Origin: Catellicoccus marimammalium M35/04/3
GTDB lineage: Bacteria; Bacillota; Bacilli; Lactobacillales; Catellicoccaceae
NCBI RefSeq assembly: GCF_000313915.1
Contig: NZ_AMYT01000011.1
Location: 124,001 to 188,000, forward strand
DNA length: 64,000 bases
Direction of reading: 5' to 3'
Each line of letters begins with the position of its first letter. Position 1 is the first letter of the stretch. This document shows, piece after piece, positions 49,242-56,740 of this stretch. Below the pieces are notes generated by a model. That model did no database searches. It saw nothing but the letters and a program-made list of their open reading frames with translations, and was not told the origin of the DNA. The translations under genes were made by a program, and so were the position numbers.

Positions 49242-49417
49242 AATATACCACATTTTTAATTATTTTGTTATTAATTTACACGATTATTCTATATTTGCTA
49301 GAATTTGCAAGAACGAAGGTTTAAAATAAAAGAGATATTTCTTTTTTTTAGAAATCATCTAGAAGAACACTCTGTTCTTTTATAAGTTATGATATAATAG
49401 AAGAGTTGAGATGAATA

Positions 49418-49945
49418 ATGGCAAAGAAAATTTACTTAGTCGGTTTTATGGGAGTAGGGAAGACTAGCATTGGCTCTCGCTTAGCGAAAAAATTACGTTG
49501 GGCAGTGTATGACCTAGATCAAGTTTTCGAAGAGCAAGAAAAAATGAGTATCAATGATTATGTAGAAAAATATGGATTTCCAGCTTTTCGAGAGAAAGAA
49601 ACCGAATTATTACATCAAACAGAAGAAAAAACAGAGGATACAATCATCATTACAGGTGGTGGAATTATTGAAAGAGAGGAAAATCGTTTATTTTTAAAAA
49701 AACAAACGGTAATTTATTTACGAAATTCTTTTTCTTTAATTTATCATCGTTTGAAACGTTATGATGATGGAAAGCGTCCTTTATTTTTACAAAGTACAAA
49801 AGATGAATTACAAAAAAAGTATCAAGCACGTTTACCTTTATATGAGGAGGTAGCTACGTATACTTTAAGACAAAAGAAAAAAACAATAGCAGAGCAAGTA
49901 CAAGAATGCATGATTTGGCTTAAGAAATGTGAGGGAATACTTTGA
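49418..49945 (+). CDS. aroK: Shikimate kinase
   Basis: Phosphorylates shikimate at O-3 in aromatic amino acid synthesis. 175 residues. P-loop GFMGVGKTSIG (residues 9-19), shikimate-binding DLDQVFEEQE near 33, the FREKE motif near 58, GGGIIERE near 79 and the lid RLKRYDDGKRPLF near 113. TATAAT with an extended TG lies at 49393-49398. The other aro genes are not adjacent; the gene ends overlapping degV by four bases. Confidence 0.9.
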   Translation: MAKKIYLVGFMGVGKTSIGSRLAKKLRWAVYDLDQVFEEQEKMSINDYVEKYGFPAFREKETELLHQTEEKTEDTIIITGGGIIEREENRLFLKKQTVIYLRNSFSLIYHRLKRYDDGKRPLFLQSTKDELQKKYQARLPLYEEVATYTLRQKKKTIAEQVQECMIWLKKCEGIL

Positions 49946-50793
49946 AAATTGCAATTGTAACAGATAGTACAGCTGTTCTAAAAGAAGAAACAAAAAATAG
50001 TGATTGTTTACGTGTAGTAACAGTCCCATTAATTATTGACGGAGTAGAGCAAAATGATTTGGCACCTGCGGAATATTATGAAAAATTAAAGCATACAAAG
50101 AATTTTCCAAGTACCGCTCAGCCAAGTATTGGGGAAATGGCAAATATTTATGAATCATTAGCGCAAGAAGGATATGATGAAGTAATTAGTATTCATATTT
50201 CATCTGGGATTTCTGGATTTTGCAATACATTAAAAGCAAATATCGATGATTTAAGTCCAATTCCAGTACACATTTTTGACTCCTTATCTACGAGTCTACC
50301 AATGGGAGCAATGGTGGATTCTGCTGTAGAAAAAGCAAAAACAGGAGAAGATGCAGCAAGTATTTTAGATTGGTTAGAAAAAATGCGTATTGCTCAATGT
50401 ATTTACTTAGTAGTAGATGATTTACAACATTTAGTTCGTACTGGACGCTTGAGCAATGGTACTGCTTTAATCGGAAGTTTATTACAAATCAAACCGATTT
50501 TGAAATTTGATGAAGAGGGCAAAATCGTTCTTTTCAAAAAAGTACGTACAGCGAAAAAAGCATATAAAGAAGCTATTGATTTAGTATTGGAAGAATTAGA
50601 ATTATACAAGATGAAAGGTTGGGTACCTGAGATTGGGATTGCTCATACAAATATTGAAGATCGAGCAGCAGATTATGCTAAAATTTTAGAAGAAAAAACA
50701 GGATACCCTGTTCGTATTGTAGATTTAGGAAATGTTATTGGTACGCATACTGGTGAAAAAACATTAGGTTTTGGGATTATGCGTAAAGCATAG
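49942..50793 (+). CDS. DegV family fatty-acid-binding protein
   Basis: 283 residues. DegV proteins bind a fatty acid and, as FakB, present it to the kinase FakA. Family segments: IVTDSTAVLKEE at the start, FPSTAQPSIGEMANIYESL near 53, HISSGISGFCNTLK (fatty-acid carboxylate Ser) near 90, and LVVDDLQHLVRTGRLS near 155. It starts at TTG 49942 behind GAGGGA and overlaps aroK. FakA is not encoded nearby, so whether this is a FakB is not settled. Confidence 0.9.
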   Translation: MKIAIVTDSTAVLKEETKNSDCLRVVTVPLIIDGVEQNDLAPAEYYEKLKHTKNFPSTAQPSIGEMANIYESLAQEGYDEVISIHISSGISGFCNTLKANIDDLSPIPVHIFDSLSTSLPMGAMVDSAVEKAKTGEDAASILDWLEKMRIAQCIYLVVDDLQHLVRTGRLSNGTALIGSLLQIKPILKFDEEGKIVLFKKVRTAKKAYKEAIDLVLEELELYKMKGWVPEIGIAHTNIEDRAADYAKILEEKTGYPVRIVDLGNVIGTHTGEKTLGFGIMRKA

Positions 50794-50798
50794 AAAGA

Positions 50799-50828
50799 AA
50801 GACACATCTGTAAAGATGTGTCTTTTTC
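50799..50828 (+). terminator. Terminator after degV
   Basis: AGACACATCT-GTAA-AGATGTGTCT followed by TTTT. Confidence 0.9.
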
Positions 50829-50899
50829 ACTTAAAAAGTCATTATTTTTTCTTTTTACTAACAAACTCGCTATAATGAAGTTGTAAGGGGGAGATGACA

Positions 50900-51340
50900 A
50901 TGAGTAAATATAAAAATATATTGATTGCCATTGATGGATCTGAAATGTCTGATGCTGTTATGGAAGCAGCAAAAGAAATTATCCATGAAGATTCTAATGT
51001 TTATGTAGAGACAATCGTTGATTATCCTGGAACCTTAGGAGCAATTAACGAAGATGCAATCATCGAATCGGATTATGAAAAAGCAGAGAAAGACTTGGCT
51101 GAGATTATTGCTCGTCACCCAGATTTAAAATTACTAGTGAAGAGTTTTGTCGCTGAAGTCCAAGTAGGAAATCCACACAAAATGTTAGCAAGAGAAATTC
51201 CTGATGAACTAGGGATTGATGTAATTGTGATTGGGAAGACTACAAAGACTTCTTTAATGGATAAAATCTTTATCGGTAGTACTGCAAAAGCAATTGTTGC
51301 GGATGCAAGATGTGATGTTATTGTTGTAAAGACAATGTAG
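50900..51340 (+). CDS. Universal stress protein (UspA family)
   Basis: 146 residues. Start ILIAIDGSEMSDAVMEAA and the ATP-binding end VIGKTTKTSLMDKIFIGSTAKAIVADARCDVIVVK (G-x2-G-x9-G-S-type) are typical; the GKTTKTS variant is slightly degenerate. I chose ATG 50900 (MSKYKNI), about seven bases after GGGGGAG; ATG 50894 touches the ribosome site. It stands alone, between a terminator and a GH25-like gene 42 bases downstream. Confidence 0.9.
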   Translation: MSKYKNILIAIDGSEMSDAVMEAAKEIIHEDSNVYVETIVDYPGTLGAINEDAIIESDYEKAEKDLAEIIARHPDLKLLVKSFVAEVQVGNPHKMLAREIPDELGIDVIVIGKTTKTSLMDKIFIGSTAKAIVADARCDVIVVKTM

Positions 51341-51382
51341 TGTTTCGTTGGTAGTGTTTTTAAAGGAAGAAGGATTATAAAA

Positions 51383-52456
51383 ATGGAAAAGAAAGAATTT
51401 ATTGTTTTACCAAAAAGTGGAGTCGCATCTATTGATTATCACAAACTAGCAGAAGAAGTTTCTTATGTAATTGTTCCTATCCAAGATGGATTAGATCATG
51501 AAACTCATGCTGAAAAAGAAATCATTCAAGGTTTGAAAAGTGTAGGATTACCTTTTGGGATAAGTGCAACTTTCAACTCTACAGAAGAACATGATGCACG
51601 CGATGAAGCAGTTCGTTATTACAAACGTGCTGAAGGATTAGGTGTAGAAAATCAACAATGGTTCTTCGTAGAAGTCGAAGCAGAAACAATGCCTACCATG
51701 CGTAATGGTGTAAATCATTTTGTACGTGTTTTACGTGAAAACGGAGTAGAACGTGTCGGTTTACGTATTAAGAAAAACGTAATGAAAAAAGCAATGTTAG
51801 ACTTAAATATGTTTGATGTTGTAGATGCAATTGAACCTAATGAAGAAGCACATCATATTGAAAATCATTTGTTCCACAATCCAGGAATGCATGAATTTAC
51901 AGAGGATAGTCATGTATCTGCTTTACCTGTACATGTAACAGAAGGTCATTGTGAAAATGGATTTAACATTCATTCTTTAGTTAATGCCCGTGTTTGCGAT
52001 GCATTTTATAAAAAAGCACCTTATGAAGTGAAGGTATTGGATACAATTCCTTTCTATGAAGATGCGGAATTAACAAAAGAAAAAGGAACTTATGAAACAG
52101 GTCAATTATTACAATTGAAAGGTATCCATAGTTGTGAAGGACACCGTGCTGCTTTAGAAACAAAAGAAGGAACGTGGGTTTTAGCTGACCGTAACTTGTT
52201 AGCTTCTACTTACTATCAATGCGAATGCCTAGTAGGTAAAGAAATTGAAGCAAAAGTTCCTGTAACGGTTTATTCTGCAGCAGAATTTGATGATCAAAAT
52301 CGCATGGATGAATATCATGCTGGAAAACAATTGAAAATTGTTGGATTAGCTCATGCTCATTCTGGAGAACCACGCTTTGAAATTAATGAAAAGAAAGATG
52401 GTCATCCATTATACGTTACAGCAAGCAAAGAAGTATTCACAGTATTAGATAAATAG
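51383..52456 (+). CDS. GH25-like barrel protein with SH3-like repeats, no signal peptide
   Basis: 357 residues; the exact family is not recognised. Residues 10-155 read like a glycoside hydrolase family 25 barrel: SGVASIDYHKLAEEVSYVIVP, then LKSVGLPFGISATFNS (the 'young lysozyme' strand), EEHDARDEAVRYYKRAEGLG and WFFVEVEAETMPTMRNGV, where GH25 has Asp-x-Glu. Two C-terminal SH3/GW-like repeats follow (about 205-278 and 280-357; EGTWVLADRNLLAS). There is no export signal, so a wall-hydrolase role is doubtful unless it leaves the cell otherwise. ATG 51383 follows AAGGAAGAAGG. Confidence 0.5.
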   Translation: MEKKEFIVLPKSGVASIDYHKLAEEVSYVIVPIQDGLDHETHAEKEIIQGLKSVGLPFGISATFNSTEEHDARDEAVRYYKRAEGLGVENQQWFFVEVEAETMPTMRNGVNHFVRVLRENGVERVGLRIKKNVMKKAMLDLNMFDVVDAIEPNEEAHHIENHLFHNPGMHEFTEDSHVSALPVHVTEGHCENGFNIHSLVNARVCDAFYKKAPYEVKVLDTIPFYEDAELTKEKGTYETGQLLQLKGIHSCEGHRAALETKEGTWVLADRNLLASTYYQCECLVGKEIEAKVPVTVYSAAEFDDQNRMDEYHAGKQLKIVGLAHAHSGEPRFEINEKKDGHPLYVTASKEVFTVLDK

Positions 52457-52477
52457 AAATAGAGATGAGAATAAGGA

Positions 52478-52505
52478 AGAGATGAGCGTTAGCTCATCTC
52501 TTTTT
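52478..52505 (+). terminator. Terminator after the GH25-like gene
   Basis: AGAGATGAGC-GTTA-GCTCATCTCT followed by TTTT. Confidence 0.9.
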
Positions 52506-52546
52506 GTGTTATAATAGAGAAGACAGAAAAGAAAGGAGGGAATAAA

Positions 52547-52771
52547 ATGACTTTTGAAGAAATGTTACCTGGATTAAAAGCAGGCAAAAAAATGGTTCGT
52601 ACAAATTGGGAAGGTACAGAATTATGGGTGGAGTTAGTTCCAGCAACTACTTATCACGGGGAAACAATGAATCCCTATTTTGTAATCAAAACAGAAGACG
52701 AAGCCTTTAGCGTTTGGGAACCCACAAGTTGTGATGTATTAGCTACAGATTGGGCGGAAGTTCATGACTAA
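52547..52771 (+). CDS. DUF2829 (Tad2-like) domain protein
   Basis: 74 residues, a single DUF2829 domain: FEEMLPGLKAGKKMVRTNWE at the start and SVWEPTSCDVLATDW at the end, matching the family's G-W/N-W...D-M/V-L-A-x-D-W pattern. DUF2829 is common in phages; the phage protein Tad2 of this family sequesters the Thoeris signal nucleotide. Here it sits in ordinary chromosome, translationally coupled (8-base overlap) to an SDR gene, behind AAAGGAGGG and an extended -10 (TGTTATAAT). A chromosomal role in nucleotide binding is possible but unproven. Confidence 0.75.
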   Translation: MTFEEMLPGLKAGKKMVRTNWEGTELWVELVPATTYHGETMNPYFVIKTEDEAFSVWEPTSCDVLATDWAEVHD

Positions 52772-53492
52772 TCCATCATTTTATAATCAATCAGTAGTGA
52801 TCACGGGTTGTTCTTCTGGAATTGGAAAAGCGCAAGCAGAAGCTTTTTTAGATAAAGGAGCGATGGTTTATGGGCTAGATTGTCAACCTTGTCCGTTAGA
52901 GCATCCAAATTTCTTTTTTTCTCTTTGTGATATTACAAAAGAAAAAGAAGTAGAAAAAGTATTACAAAAGATAGAACGAGTAGATATCTTATGTAATACA
53001 GCTGGAATTTTAGATGATTTTGCTCCTAGTCTAGATACTTCTGTTGAACTTTTTGATCGCATCTTTGCGGTAAATGTGCGAGGAACTTTTCTTTTGTGTA
53101 ATGCCTGTTTGCCTAAAATGCTAGCACAAGGGAAAGGGTGCATTATTAATATGGCCTCGATTGCTAGTTTAATTCCTGGCGGTGGTGGTGCTGCTTATAC
53201 CGCCTCAAAGCATGCCATTTATGGATATACTAAGCAATTAACCTATGATTATGCAAGAAAGGGAATTCGAGCTAATGCGATTGCTCCTGGAGCAATTCGT
53301 ACTCCAATGAATCAAAAAGATTTTTTAAATGGTGGAGAGATTGCTAAAGAAATCGCTAAAGAGACCCCTTGTGGTCGTTACGCAGAACCAGAAGAAATTG
53401 CTCAAGTGACTTTGTTTTTAGCGAGTGATGATGCTCGTTATATTTATGGAGATATTATTCCTGTAGATGGCGGATGGATGAACCGCTCTTAA
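52764..53492 (+). CDS. Short-chain dehydrogenase/reductase
   Basis: NAD(P)-dependent oxidoreductase of the classical SDR type, 242 residues. Cofactor motif TGCSSGIG at residues 14-21, NTAG near 79, catalytic Ser in NMASIAS and Tyr-x3-Lys in YTASKH, then the C-terminal PGAIRTPMN and VDGGW. The substrate is not evident; the match to FabG is general. Codon use is like its neighbours. The start overlaps the DUF2829 gene, so the two are cotranslated. Confidence 0.88.
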   Translation: MTNPSFYNQSVVITGCSSGIGKAQAEAFLDKGAMVYGLDCQPCPLEHPNFFFSLCDITKEKEVEKVLQKIERVDILCNTAGILDDFAPSLDTSVELFDRIFAVNVRGTFLLCNACLPKMLAQGKGCIINMASIASLIPGGGGAAYTASKHAIYGYTKQLTYDYARKGIRANAIAPGAIRTPMNQKDFLNGGEIAKEIAKETPCGRYAEPEEIAQVTLFLASDDARYIYGDIIPVDGGWMNRS

Positions 53493-53497
53493 AAAAA

Positions 53498-53556
53498 CCC
53501 TATGACACTTATCATCCTTTGGTCATAGTAAGAAGTAAGCATTGCTTATAAAGGAG
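53498..53556 (+). ncRNA. preQ1-II riboswitch (COG4708 motif)
   Basis: P1 stem CTATGAC (53500-53506) with GTCATAG (53522-53528). Its loop contains CTTATCATCCTTT; the CCTTT part can pair with AAAGG of the ribosome binding site (53550-53556), forming the pseudoknot. A small hairpin TAAGC-ATT-GCTTA (53536-53548) lies between. This is the preQ1-II architecture and the gene is QueT (COG4708), its usual target. Ligand binding would hide the ribosome site and switch translation off. Confidence 0.88.
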
Positions 53557-53564
53557 AGGAAAAA

Positions 53565-54053
53565 ATGAAAATCAAAACAAAAGAATTAACAAAAATGGCA
53601 CTAATTGCCGGAATTTATGTCGTACTGTCTTTATTTACTGCACCTTTATGCTTTGGAGCGATTCAAATTCGTTTAGCAGAAATGTTAAACTTATTAGTTG
53701 CAGTGAATAAGCGTTATATTATTGCAGTAACTTTAGGTTGTATGATTACAAATTGCTTTTCTCCACTGGGAATTGTCGATGTAGTCATTGGTGGAGGATC
53801 AACTTTTGTTGCTCTTTTTATTGGTTATCATTTGTCTAAAAATAAACCTTCACTACTTACACGTATGTTAATTATTGGAGCATGTGTAACATTAGGTACT
53901 ATTGCAGTGGCAGCAGAACTATATTACATTTCTCATCTACCATTTTGGATGACTTATGGTACTGTAGCTGCAGGAGAAGTTTTATCTTTAGTATTAGGTG
54001 GAGTAATTTTATTACTTTTGAAAAAAACCAATCATTTAAAATTATTAGCGTAA
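53565..54053 (+). CDS. queT: Queuosine precursor (preQ1) transporter QueT
   Basis: S-component-like membrane protein of the ECF-type vitamin transporter class, 162 residues with about five to six transmembrane segments. QueT segments: ALIAGIYVVLSLFTAPLCFGAIQIRLAEMLNLL (near 14-45), NKRYIIAVTLGCMITNCFSPLGIVDVVIGG (near 50-80). It would import preQ1 with the shared ECF module. The ribosome site is inside the riboswitch pseudoknot. No queuosine biosynthesis genes are adjacent, so the cell may depend on scavenging. Confidence 0.92.
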   Translation: MKIKTKELTKMALIAGIYVVLSLFTAPLCFGAIQIRLAEMLNLLVAVNKRYIIAVTLGCMITNCFSPLGIVDVVIGGGSTFVALFIGYHLSKNKPSLLTRMLIIGACVTLGTIAVAAELYYISHLPFWMTYGTVAAGEVLSLVLGGVILLLLKKTNHLKLLA

Positions 54054-54055
54054 CG

Positions 54056-54085
54056 AAAAGTGGCATCTTATGGATGCTACTTTTT
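54056..54085 (+). terminator. Terminator after queT
   Basis: AGTGGCATC-TTATG-GATGCTACT followed by TTTT. Confidence 0.82.
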
Positions 54086-54174
54086 GTATGTGTAGAGAAA
54101 TATACGAGAAAACTCCCCAAGAAAAAAGAATTATGGTAGACTAGTACATGCAGATAAAGAGAGGAGTTAAAACT

Positions 54175-55485
54175 ATGACAAAACCAACGATTGCCATTGT
54201 CGGTCGTCCAAATGTTGGAAAATCAACTTTATTTAATCGTATCGCTGGAGATCGTATTTCTATTGTAGAAGACGAACCTGGTGTAACACGTGACCGTATC
54301 TATGCGACTGGAGAATGGCTAGGACATGAATTTAGTATTATTGATACTGGGGGGATTGATCTTGGTGATGAACCATTCATGTCACAAATTAAAGAACAAG
54401 CACAAATCGCGATGGATGAAGCAGATGTCATTTTGTTTGTAACAAGTGGTCGTGAACATGTTACAGACGCAGACGAAGCTGTCGCTCATATGCTTTACCG
54501 TTCAAATAAACCAGTAATTTTAGTCGTAAACAAAGTAGATAACCCAGAAATGAGAAACGATATCTATGATTTCTATGCACTAGGATTGGGAGATCCATAT
54601 CCAGTTTCTGGTGCTCATGGTGTCGGAATGGGGGATGTTTTAGATAAAGCGATTCAATACTTCCCAGAAGAAAAAGAAGAGGAAGAAGAAGGCGTAATTA
54701 AATTTAGTTTAATTGGTCGCCCAAATGTTGGGAAATCATCCTTAATCAACGCCATTTTAGGAGAAGATCGTGTAATTGTCTCTAATATTGCAGGAACAAC
54801 TCGTGATGCGATTGATACTTCTTTTGTAGATGAAGAAGGACAAAAATTTGTCATGATTGATACTGCTGGAATGCGTAAACGTGGGAAAGTATATGAAAAT
54901 ACAGAAAAATATAGCGTAATGCGTTCGATGAAAGCCATTGACCGTAGTGATGTTGTCCTAATGGTTTTAAATGCAGAAGAAGGAATTCGTGAATATGACA
55001 AACGAATTGCTGGATTTGCACATGAAGCAGGGAAAGGCATGATTATTGTTGTCAATAAATGGGATGCCATTGAGAAAGATAATCATACAATGAAAGAATT
55101 TGAGGAAGATATTCGTAAAGAATTCCAATACTTAAGCTATGCGCCTATCATTTTTGTTTCTGCTAAAACGAAACAGCGTTTAAATCAATTACCAGCATTA
55201 ATTGAAAAAGTAAGTATGAATCAAAATCTTCGCGTTCCATCTGCCTTATTAAATGATGTAATTATGGATGCGATTGCGATTAATCCAACTCCAACCGATA
55301 AAGGACGCCGCTTGAAGATTTTCTATTGCACACAAGTAGCAGTAAAACCACCAACTTTTATTGTCTTTGTAAATGATGAAGAGCTAATGCACTTCTCTTA
55401 TACACGTTTCTTAGAAAATCAAATCCGAGCAGCGTTTGACTTTGAAGGAACACCAATTCGAGTGATTCCACGTCGTCGCACATAG
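54175..55485 (+). CDS. der: Ribosome assembly GTPase Der (EngA)
   Basis: Tandem GTPase needed for 50S subunit maturation. 436 residues. Two G domains: [14 protein letters not shown] (residues 9-22), DTGGID, NKVD, then [14 protein letters not shown] (near 183), [14 protein letters not shown], and a KH-like C-terminal domain ending VIPRRRT. I chose ATG 54175 ([12 protein letters not shown]) after GAGGAG; ATG 54148 would add nine residues. The last 26 codons and the terminator are repeated at 59601-59728, so the present 3' end probably comes from an integrated element. Confidence 0.95.
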   Translation: MTKPTIAIVGRPNVGKSTLFNRIAGDRISIVEDEPGVTRDRIYATGEWLGHEFSIIDTGGIDLGDEPFMSQIKEQAQIAMDEADVILFVTSGREHVTDADEAVAHMLYRSNKPVILVVNKVDNPEMRNDIYDFYALGLGDPYPVSGAHGVGMGDVLDKAIQYFPEEKEEEEEGVIKFSLIGRPNVGKSSLINAILGEDRVIVSNIAGTTRDAIDTSFVDEEGQKFVMIDTAGMRKRGKVYENTEKYSVMRSMKAIDRSDVVLMVLNAEEGIREYDKRIAGFAHEAGKGMIIVVNKWDAIEKDNHTMKEFEEDIRKEFQYLSYAPIIFVSAKTKQRLNQLPALIEKVSMNQNLRVPSALLNDVIMDAIAINPTPTDKGRRLKIFYCTQVAVKPPTFIVFVNDEELMHFSYTRFLENQIRAAFDFEGTPIRVIPRRRT

Positions 55486-55536
55486 AACTAAACAAAAAAA
55501 GACACTACTTTTCAGTGAAGTAGTGTCTTTTTATTT
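55410..55536 (+). repeat. 127-bp direct repeat, left copy (attL-like, der 3' end)
   Basis: Matches 59601-59728 except two C-to-T changes (55425, 55459) and one extra T in the right copy. Covers the last 26 codons of der and the terminator. Here der is intact. Confidence 0.95.
55498..55532 (+). terminator. Terminator after der
   Basis: AAAGACACTACTT-TTCAGTG-AAGTAGTGTCTTT followed by TT; part of the repeat. Confidence 0.92.
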
Positions 55537-55630
55537 CCTTCATTCATTTTTACGTTGTTTAAACAAATACTCGAATTCTTCTACATCTTCAATAGTAGCA
55601 TATTTGACAATAAAACTTTGCGAATTGATA

Positions 55631-55705
55631 CTAAATTAATTGAATTAATAGAAAGGCCATCAATATCAAAATAAAGATTCCGATCCAATTAATATAAAGT
55701 TTCAT
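55631..55705 (-). CDS. Possible 24-residue hydrophobic peptide
   Basis: A 24-codon frame from ATG 55705 gives an almost wholly hydrophobic peptide (begins MKLYINWIGIFILIL, ends LIQLI). Size and composition resemble type I toxin or signal peptides, but no ribosome site precedes it and the frame may be chance. See also the 18-codon frame upstream. Confidence 0.3.
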   Translation of the reverse strand: MKLYINWIGIFILILMAFLLIQLI

Positions 55706-55764
55706 TTCATACTTTTGGGTTTTCTTTTTTTATTTTCATTCTCTATAATGGATAATAGGAGGTA

Positions 55765-55780
55765 GGGGAGAAGTCTCCCC
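55765..55780. other. Stable GC-rich hairpin in the decayed element
   Basis: GGGGAG-AAGT-CTCCCC in otherwise AT-rich DNA, without a T-run on either side. May be an RNA structure between the two small minus-strand frames. Confidence 0.4.
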
Positions 55781-55814
55781 GTACTCTCAATATTTTAGTT
55801 TGAACTCAAAGATT

Positions 55815-55871
55815 TTAATTCCAAACAGTACCAGTAAAATGTGGAATTCTTTGGGTTCTTTTATTATCCAT
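55815..55871 (-). CDS. Possible 18-residue peptide with a perfect ribosome site
   Basis: ATG 55871 lies five bases after AAGGAGG on the minus strand and reads 18 codons (begins MDNKRTQRIPHF). An inverted repeat covers the likely promoter upstream. Too short to judge; a leader or signal peptide is possible. Confidence 0.35.
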   Translation of the reverse strand: MDNKRTQRIPHFTGTVWN

Positions 55872-55895
55872 TTTTACCTCCTTATGTTTATATAT

Positions 55896-55915
55896 TACAC
55901 ATGCTTTTATGTGTA
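55896..55915 (-). promoter_or_regulatory. Inverted repeat upstream of the 18-codon frame
   Basis: TACACAT-GCTTTT-ATGTGTA, perfect 7-base arms, about 25 bases before the AAGGAGG site on the minus strand and beside a TATATA -10-like sequence. Operator-like. Confidence 0.45.
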
Positions 55916-55977
55916 TAATAAATTATTTTTATAAAAGTTTTTCTCTATTTGTGAAATCAAAGCGCCAAAAAAACTTG

Positions 55978-56010
55978 GTGCTTATTTTAGTCTTTTCACA
56001 AAGATTAAAA
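55978..56010 (+). repeat. 33-bp imperfect repeat in the element, left copy
   Basis: 29 of 33 bases match 57522-57554 (both start GTGCTTATTTTAGT and end AAAGATTAAAA). Each copy is the right arm of a small hairpin plus a tail. Confidence 0.7.
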
Positions 56011-56167
56011 TGTTTTTGTTGAGCTTACTGCTTTTCTAACAATATAAATTAAGATGCCTTAAACAAACAACAAGAGTTTCTAAGCTCAGATTATATCGAC
56101 ATTTGAGGATGAGAAGAGAGGGATAGGAATATGAAAAGAGTAGAAAATAAATCTTGCTCTTTTGTTT

Positions 56168-56670
56168 TTATTCTTTGATATTAATGATAAATTTAACTTC
56201 ATAATCAGTATATTCAATATGTTGAATCTCCTTTTTTAAGTTCCCTACATCTAAATTATTTTCGTCAGCTTCAGAATGTCCTAAATACTATGATGAAAAA
56301 TATTTACCTCATTATTAATAATCTTAAGGTTAAGAAATATATAATATTTATCTTTAATTTTCGTACTTAGCACTTAAATATTTAATATCTTCATCTTTTA
56401 AATTCATTCCATCATATTGCACTGTTTGATCACGATTAAATAGTTTTTCTTGATCTTTGCTATCACTAGATTTTGAAGCTTGTTCAGCACTACTTTCATT
56501 TTTAGCGGTTGTTTTTTTTCGCTTTCAACTATAACAATTCCAATGATAATAATAATAACAATTAAGACCTAAAATCATACTTTCTTAAAAAGTTTCTTTT
56601 GAACGTAAGTATCTCTGTTTTCATCTGTAATTTTTTTACTTGTAATTCTTTTTAAAAAATATATTATCAT
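56168..56670 (-). pseudogene. Degenerate DUF4352-like membrane-anchored phage protein
   Basis: Reading the minus strand in pieces gives a recognisable plan: KKITDENRDTYVQKKLFKK, a hydrophobic helix VLIVIIIIIIGIVIV, a Ser/Lys-rich linker (ESSAEQASKSSDSKDQ), and a C-terminal domain ending VKFIINIKE before TAA at 56168. The usual W-F-W before the helix now reads TGA-TTT-TAG (56569-56577), and at least two frameshifts follow. Proteins of this plan are common beside repressors in Lactobacillales prophages (family knowledge). Confidence 0.65.
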
Positions 56671-56740
56671 GATTTTAAAATAATTTTAATGTTTACATTG
56701 AGACTTTTTTTTGTTATTTTTTATCTAGGAGGATCAAAGA

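Noticed and set aside
54654-55070. 138-codon minus-strand frame within der
   Set aside because: Antisense to the second G domain of der, Ser-rich, no start signal.
55773-55940. 31-codon plus-strand frame (ATG near 55839) through the dyad region of the element
   Set aside because: No ribosome site; it runs antisense to the better-supported 18-codon frame and through its promoter.
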